From Comamonadaceae bacterium (GTDB taxonomy: Bacteria; Pseudomonadota; Gammaproteobacteria; Burkholderiales; Burkholderiaceae_C), in assembly GCA_013297985.1 (NCBI GenBank), contig JAAFIY010000011.1, positions 1 through 49,366 of the forward strand: a DNA stretch of 49,366 nt. The letters run 5' to 3'. Of the stretch, positions 44,549 through 49,366 are shown in pieces. A model generated the notes under the pieces. It searched no databases, was not told where the DNA came from, and was given only the letters and a program-made list of their open reading frames with translations. How positions within the stretch are numbered: the first letter of the stretch is position 1; the number at the start of each line of letters is the position of its first letter. Position numbers and translations under genes: made by a program.

Positions 44549-45602
44549 GGGCCTGGGCCACTTCGCTGGTCTGCGCGTGGGGGTGCCTGGGCGCCGCAGG
44601 AAGCGGCAGGCCAGCCACTGGGGCAAACCACTCGCACACCTGGGCTGGGAGCGTCATCACATGGCCCGGCGGCACACGCCCCACGGCAAAGCCCACGTGG
44701 CCGCCGCCTGCGGGCTGCCACAGGGTGCAGGTGGGGCTGATGTCGGCTGCGGTAGGCAGGCTGGTGGCGGGCACAAAGGGGTCGTTCCGGGCGTTGACAA
44801 GCAAAGCCGGAATAGCGATGTGCCGCAAACGTGGCTTGGCCGACGCTCGCGCCCAGTAGTCTTCGGTGTCGGCAAAGCCGTGCAGCGGCGCGGTGAAGAT
44901 GTTGTCAAACTCGTACAAATCGCGCGCGGCAGCCAGACGCTCACCGTCGAACAAACCGGGGTGCTGTTGCAGCTTGCGCAGGGCCTTGGGCACCATCGAC
45001 GCCATGAACATGCGGGTGTAGATCTGCCGGTTAATGCCGCGCCCAATGGCGGCACCGCCAGCGGCCAGGTCTAGCGGCGAACACACTGAGCACACCGCTG
45101 CGGCTATCGGGGCGGCCGCTGGACCGTGCTCGGCCGCCCAGCACATCAAGGCATTGCCACCTAGCGAGATGCCCACCACCCGCAGCGGCTGCGTACTGCG
45201 TTGGCGCAGGCGGCGCAGCACCCAGTTGATCTCCATATGGTCGCCCGAGTGGTAGGCGCGCGGGCCCCGGTTGAGCTCACCGCTACAGCCGCGAAAGTGC
45301 GGCACCGCCATGCGCCAGCCGCGGCGGCGCGCCTCATCGGCAAATGACAGCGCATAGTGGCTGGCCGAGCTGCCCTCTAGCCCATGAAACAGCACCAGCC
45401 AGGGCGCACCCTCCCAGGCGCAGGTGTCTTGCAAAAAATCGACATCAATGAAGTCGCCGTCGGGCGTGTCCCAGCGCTCACGCTGCCAAGCGATCGGCGG
45501 GCTGGGACGGCGCAAGCCGGTAGGACTGCGGCGGCCCCACAAGGCCGGCCAGATGGTTTGCGTATGGCCTTCGGGCAACCACCAAGGCGCTACATATTTC
45601 AT
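44541..45602 (-). CDS. YheT-like alpha/beta hydrolase
   Basis: A 353-residue hydrolase (GHTQTIWPALWGR start, oxyanion segment LVLFHGLEGSSASHYAL, nucleophile elbow GISLGGNALM, NARNDPFVPA acid region, GGGHVGFAV His). YheT/EMBL8-type esterases have no settled substrate. ATG 45602 lies inside repeat copy 7, so the repeat supplies the first four codons and the leader. It is followed by the hypothetical gene with an eight-base overlap. Confidence 0.85.
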   Translation of the reverse strand: MKYVAPWWLPEGHTQTIWPALWGRRSPTGLRRPSPPIAWQRERWDTPDGDFIDVDFLQDTCAWEGAPWLVLFHGLEGSSASHYALSFADEARRRGWRMAVPHFRGCSGELNRGPRAYHSGDHMEINWVLRRLRQRSTQPLRVVGISLGGNALMCWAAEHGPAAAPIAAAVCSVCSPLDLAAGGAAIGRGINRQIYTRMFMASMVPKALRKLQQHPGLFDGERLAAARDLYEFDNIFTAPLHGFADTEDYWARASAKPRLRHIAIPALLVNARNDPFVPATSLPTAADISPTCTLWQPAGGGHVGFAVGRVPPGHVMTLPAQVCEWFAPVAGLPLPAAPRHPHAQTSEVAQAHG

Positions 45603-45645
45603 AGCTTGTTAGGCTTATTAGATGGGCGGTAGAGCCCGATTTTAT
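45589..45645 (+). repeat. Dispersed Comamonad-type repeat, copy 7, spanning a start codon
   Basis: GCTACATATTTCATAGCTTG then TTAGGCTT, GATGGGCGGTAGAGCCC and GATTTTAT. It covers the start codon and the whole upstream leader of the YheT-like gene. Confidence 0.7.
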
Positions 45646-45672
45646 GCAGGGCTTTGCCGACCACCGCTGGGC

Positions 45673-46125
45673 CTAGTGCAAGTGGCCGGTGCCGTGCGAT
45701 TCGGTGCGCACCAACTCTTGCGGCGTGCCGGGGCTGGTGTGGTGCAGCACCAGCCGCCAGCCCTGGGGGCTGTGGTGGTACACGCTGGTGGCAATGACCA
45801 CTGCGTGCCGTGGCCCGTCTTGGGTTTGCACCCGCACCCGCTCCAGCGTGCTGTGGGTGGCGCTGGCCAGGGTTTGCAGCTTGTGCATGGCCACCACTTC
45901 CACCTGCACTTGGCCGTGGCCCAGGATTTCTTCAAACAACTGGCGGATGGCGGCAGGGCCCACCAAGCGCGGCCCCCCGGGCGGAATGCAGACGATGTCT
46001 TCGTCGTCGGCCCAGCAAGCCATCAGCCGATCCAGATCGGCATGGTTCAAGGCGTCATAGAAGGCGGCTTCGACATCGTCGGAAGAACCGGTGAAGGCGC
46101 GGTTGGCGGCGGGTCGAACGGGCAT
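45673..46125 (-). CDS. NTF2-like (SnoaL/DUF4440-type) protein
   Basis: A 150-residue protein (SSDDVEAAFYDALNHADLDR, then MACWADDEDIVCIPPGG, VVIATSVYHHSPQGWRLVLH) with the cone-shaped NTF2-like fold used by small ketosteroid-isomerase-like enzymes. ATG 46125 was chosen over upstream alternatives. It lies upstream of the YheT-like gene on the same strand, separated by repeat copy 7. The substrate is unknown. Confidence 0.78.
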   Translation of the reverse strand: MPVRPAANRAFTGSSDDVEAAFYDALNHADLDRLMACWADDEDIVCIPPGGPRLVGPAAIRQLFEEILGHGQVQVEVVAMHKLQTLASATHSTLERVRVQTQDGPRHAVVIATSVYHHSPQGWRLVLHHTSPGTPQELVRTESHGTGHLH

Positions 46126-46173
46126 GTGGGGGATTGTGCCGCCCACTCGTCAGCAGCCCCACGGCGTGGGCCT

Positions 46174-47019
46174 TCAACCCTTTTGCGACAGCAACCATGC
46201 GCGGGCGTGCTGCTCAGCATGGCCGTCCAGCCAACCGGGCGGGGCCTTGGAGGCCGCATGCCCACGACCCGCTGGTGCCGATTGAGCGGCCAGCCATACC
46301 TGTTCGGGTGTGGCCACATGCACGCCCGCTGGCGCATGCCGCAAACAAGCCAACGCAAAGGCCGCCACCCCCGCACTGCGAGGTGCTTGCCATTGCTGGG
46401 GCAGCATCAGCCCAAACACCGACCACCATTGGGCGGCCATCCGATCAAGCCAGGTATGGCCACGCGCGTGTTGCGGCGCCCGCGCCGAGCGCAGCACGAT
46501 GAGCCGCTGCACGCCGCTGCTGGCCAACGCATGCTCATCCAAAGAAGCCAAGCCAGCCCGCAAGGCAGCGGGCATGCGGCCTTGCTCATGAGGCTGCACC
46601 AGCAGCAGCGTGTGCGCACCGCAGGCCGCAGCCCAGCGAGCCAGGGCGGGGGTGTCTGAAGGTGTGGGCGCCCACAGCGCCCGTTCGCGCTGGTAGTACA
46701 GGCGCGGCGGATCAAACAAAACGATGAGCACATCCACGCTACCCGGCTGGGGCGCCCACTGCGCGCATTCGCCTTGTGGCGCCAAGCGCATTTGGGCTCT
46801 GCCCACACTAGCGCTGAAAGCCTGCGTGGTCAGCACTTGTACCAGCGGATGGGCTTGTTCGGAGTGACCGCGATTGCGCTCGCAGGCACGCAACCAGTCA
46901 GAGCCTAGGTGGCCGGTGGCGCCTGCCACCAGCCAAATGGGCGCACGGTCTGAAGGTTTGGCCAGGGCGCCGTCCACCCAGGCAGCGGGGCGTTGGCCAA
47001 GCGCGGCGGCAATCGTCAT
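46174..47019 (-). CDS. NAD(P)-binding Rossmann-fold protein
   Basis: A 281-residue protein whose N-terminal part has WLVAGATGHLGSDWL (GxTGxLG nucleotide motif) and later IVLFDPPRLYYQRERALWAP. It resembles atypical SDR or NAD-dependent epimerase-like proteins. The open frame starts at 47118, but the first 99 bases overlap the terminator of the atp operon; I therefore take ATG 47019 (TIAAALGQRPAAWV). Confidence 0.72.
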   Translation of the reverse strand: MTIAAALGQRPAAWVDGALAKPSDRAPIWLVAGATGHLGSDWLRACERNRGHSEQAHPLVQVLTTQAFSASVGRAQMRLAPQGECAQWAPQPGSVDVLIVLFDPPRLYYQRERALWAPTPSDTPALARWAAACGAHTLLLVQPHEQGRMPAALRAGLASLDEHALASSGVQRLIVLRSARAPQHARGHTWLDRMAAQWWSVFGLMLPQQWQAPRSAGVAAFALACLRHAPAGVHVATPEQVWLAAQSAPAGRGHAASKAPPGWLDGHAEQHARAWLLSQKG

Positions 47020-47073
47020 GGCCAAGCCCAGTGCAATGGCCGCCCACTCAGGCCGACGGTGGGGGCGGCCAAC

Positions 47074-47109
47074 AAAAAGCCCGCATGTGCATTGCAGCAG
47101 ATGCGGGCT
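47074..47109 (-). terminator. Rho-independent terminator of the atp operon
   Basis: On the minus strand AGCCCGCAT (47109-47101) pairs with ATGCGGGCT (47086-47078) over a 14-nt loop, followed by TTTT. It lies 50 bp after atpC and argues against the long start of the next gene. Confidence 0.85.
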
Positions 47110-47158
47110 CGTTGCCAAGCAGCGGGCATGTCAGGCAAGCCGCCGTTTGGGAGGGTGC

Positions 47159-47575
47159 TTACTTTTTCTGGCGGTATTTGCGCATGGCTGCAATTTGCGC
47201 GGCCATCACCGCCAACTCCGACGTCGCCTTGGCCATGTCGATTTCCGACTTGGCGTTTTTCAACGCCTCTTCGGCTGCTTGCTTGGCCTGCACGGCTTTT
47301 TCTTCGTCCAGGTCTTTGCCGCGAATGGCGGTGTCCGACAAGACGGTCACGCAATGGGGCTGCACTTCCAGAATACCGCCGGCGACGAAGACAAATTCTT
47401 CTTGGCCGTTTTCTAGCTCAATGCGCACCGAACCAGGCTTGATGCGGGTGATCAGCGGCGTGTGGCGCGGGTAGATGCCCAGCTCGCCCGCCTCACCCGG
47501 CAGGGCCACAAACTTGGCCACGCCAGAGAAGATGGACTCTTCGGCGCTGACCACTTCAACTTGGATGGTGCTCAT
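47159..47575 (-). CDS. atpC: ATP synthase epsilon subunit
   Basis: A 138-residue epsilon subunit. The N-terminal beta-sandwich ([20 protein letters not shown], then [20 protein letters not shown]) is followed by the two-helix C-terminus. It regulates the F1 motor. ATG 47575 was chosen by homology; the longer frame overlaps atpD. It is the last gene of the atp operon, 25 bp after atpD. Confidence 0.95.
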   Translation of the reverse strand: MSTIQVEVVSAEESIFSGVAKFVALPGEAGELGIYPRHTPLITRIKPGSVRIELENGQEEFVFVAGGILEVQPHCVTVLSDTAIRGKDLDEEKAVQAKQAAEEALKNAKSEIDMAKATSELAVMAAQIAAMRKYRQKK

Positions 47576-47600
47576 CTGGGTGTCCTTGAAAACTGCCGGC

Positions 47601-49037
<1,437 letters not shown>

Positions 49038-49064
49038 CTAAGTGATGAATTCAGACCAGCCGCA

Positions 49065-49366
49065 TCAAACAGCGGCAGCACCAGCCACGATCTCGGAGAG
49101 TTCCTTGGTGATCGCGGCTTGGCGGGTTTTGTTGTAGATGAGCTTGAGCTCACCGATCAGATTGCCGGCGTTGTCGGTGGCCGACTTCATGGCCACCATG
49201 CGCGCTGACTGCTCAGAGGCCATGTTTTCAGCCACGGCTTGATACACCAATGCTTCCAGATAGCGCACCATCAATTCGTCAATGACGGTTTGCGCATCGG
49301 GCTCATAAAGGTAGTCCCAGCTTTGCGAGCCCGCATCGGCCTGCAAGCGCTCGGGCGCCAGCGGCA
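49065..49366 (-). CDS. atpG: ATP synthase gamma subunit, 3' end only
   Basis: The last 100 codons of the gamma subunit ([20 protein letters not shown], then [20 protein letters not shown] and [14 protein letters not shown]), which forms the C-terminal helix of the rotor shaft. The gene begins beyond the right edge. It is followed by atpD and atpC in the usual order. Confidence 0.96.
   Translation of the reverse strand, partial: PLAPERLQADAGSQSWDYLYEPDAQTVIDELMVRYLEALVYQAVAENMASEQSARMVAMKSATDNAGNLIGELKLIYNKTRQAAITKELSEIVAGAAAV

Noticed and set aside
46174-47118. Longer start of the Rossmann-fold gene at 47118
   Set aside because: It would include the atp operon terminator stem at 47078-47109 in coding sequence.

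Overview
The window looks like a chromosomal segment of a GC-rich betaproteobacterium of the order Burkholderiales, most likely the family Comamonadaceae. The indications are a PhaM-type polyhydroxybutyrate granule protein, Bug-type tricarboxylate binding protein, HiPIP, the betaproteobacterial form of the atp operon, and a dispersed intergenic repeat of a kind I remember from Rhodoferax/Acidovorax-like genomes. The last point is from memory and was not searched.

Layout. 1-2.3 kb: a Pro/Ala-rich exported repeat protein running off the left edge, divergent from a crotonase-fold gene. 2.3-6.5 kb: a copper locus (DUF2946 protein, TonB-dependent receptor, YcnI/DUF1775, PCu(A)C chaperone). 6.5-9.3 kb: a GntR regulator divergent from a Bug-type binding protein and a cupin-like gene, with a palindromic operator between them. 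9.3-13.4 kb: PhaM, a FIST sensor protein and a convergent DUF1996 exported protein. 13.7-21.5 kb: one tightly packed operon with a complete peptide-type ABC importer followed by AtzG, AtzE and AtzH homologues, probably for uptake and hydrolysis of an amide/ureide nitrogen source. 21.6-23.8 kb: eutBC. 24.0-26.6 kb: a periplasmic Spy/CpxP-like protein, response regulator and histidine kinase. 26.8-32.5 kb: a light/DNA-repair operon with DUF2256, an Fe-S photolyase/CryB, a second FAD-domain protein of unusual architecture, a DCC protein, an SDR and a third photolyase. 32.5-37.6 kb: LysR, two YciI paralogues, SRPBCC, an alpha/beta hydrolase, a membrane protein and MAPEG. 37.6-40.6 kb: AsmA-like, HiPIP and a MerR-type regulator. 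40.6-43.1 kb: an accessory patch ending at tRNA-Arg(CCG), with a DUF1778/GNAT toxin-antitoxin pair, gene remnants, a small XRE regulator and three 11-bp iterons. 43.3-47.1 kb: cytochrome c5-like and housekeeping-type genes. 47.1 kb to the end: atpC, atpD and the 3' end of atpG, with a clear terminator.

The strongest unexplained structure is a roughly 55-60 bp dispersed repeat (core GCTAT-N6/8-RTAGCTG, then a GCCC/GGGC part and AGAGGCC). It occurs seven times, always in the same orientation. Some copies reach into genes: one carries the start codon of the YheT-like hydrolase, one lies where the YcnI gene would begin, and one encodes part of the C-terminus of a hypothetical protein. Other points of interest are the three-photolyase operon and a motif shared by the LysR/YciI1 and YciI2 promoters.
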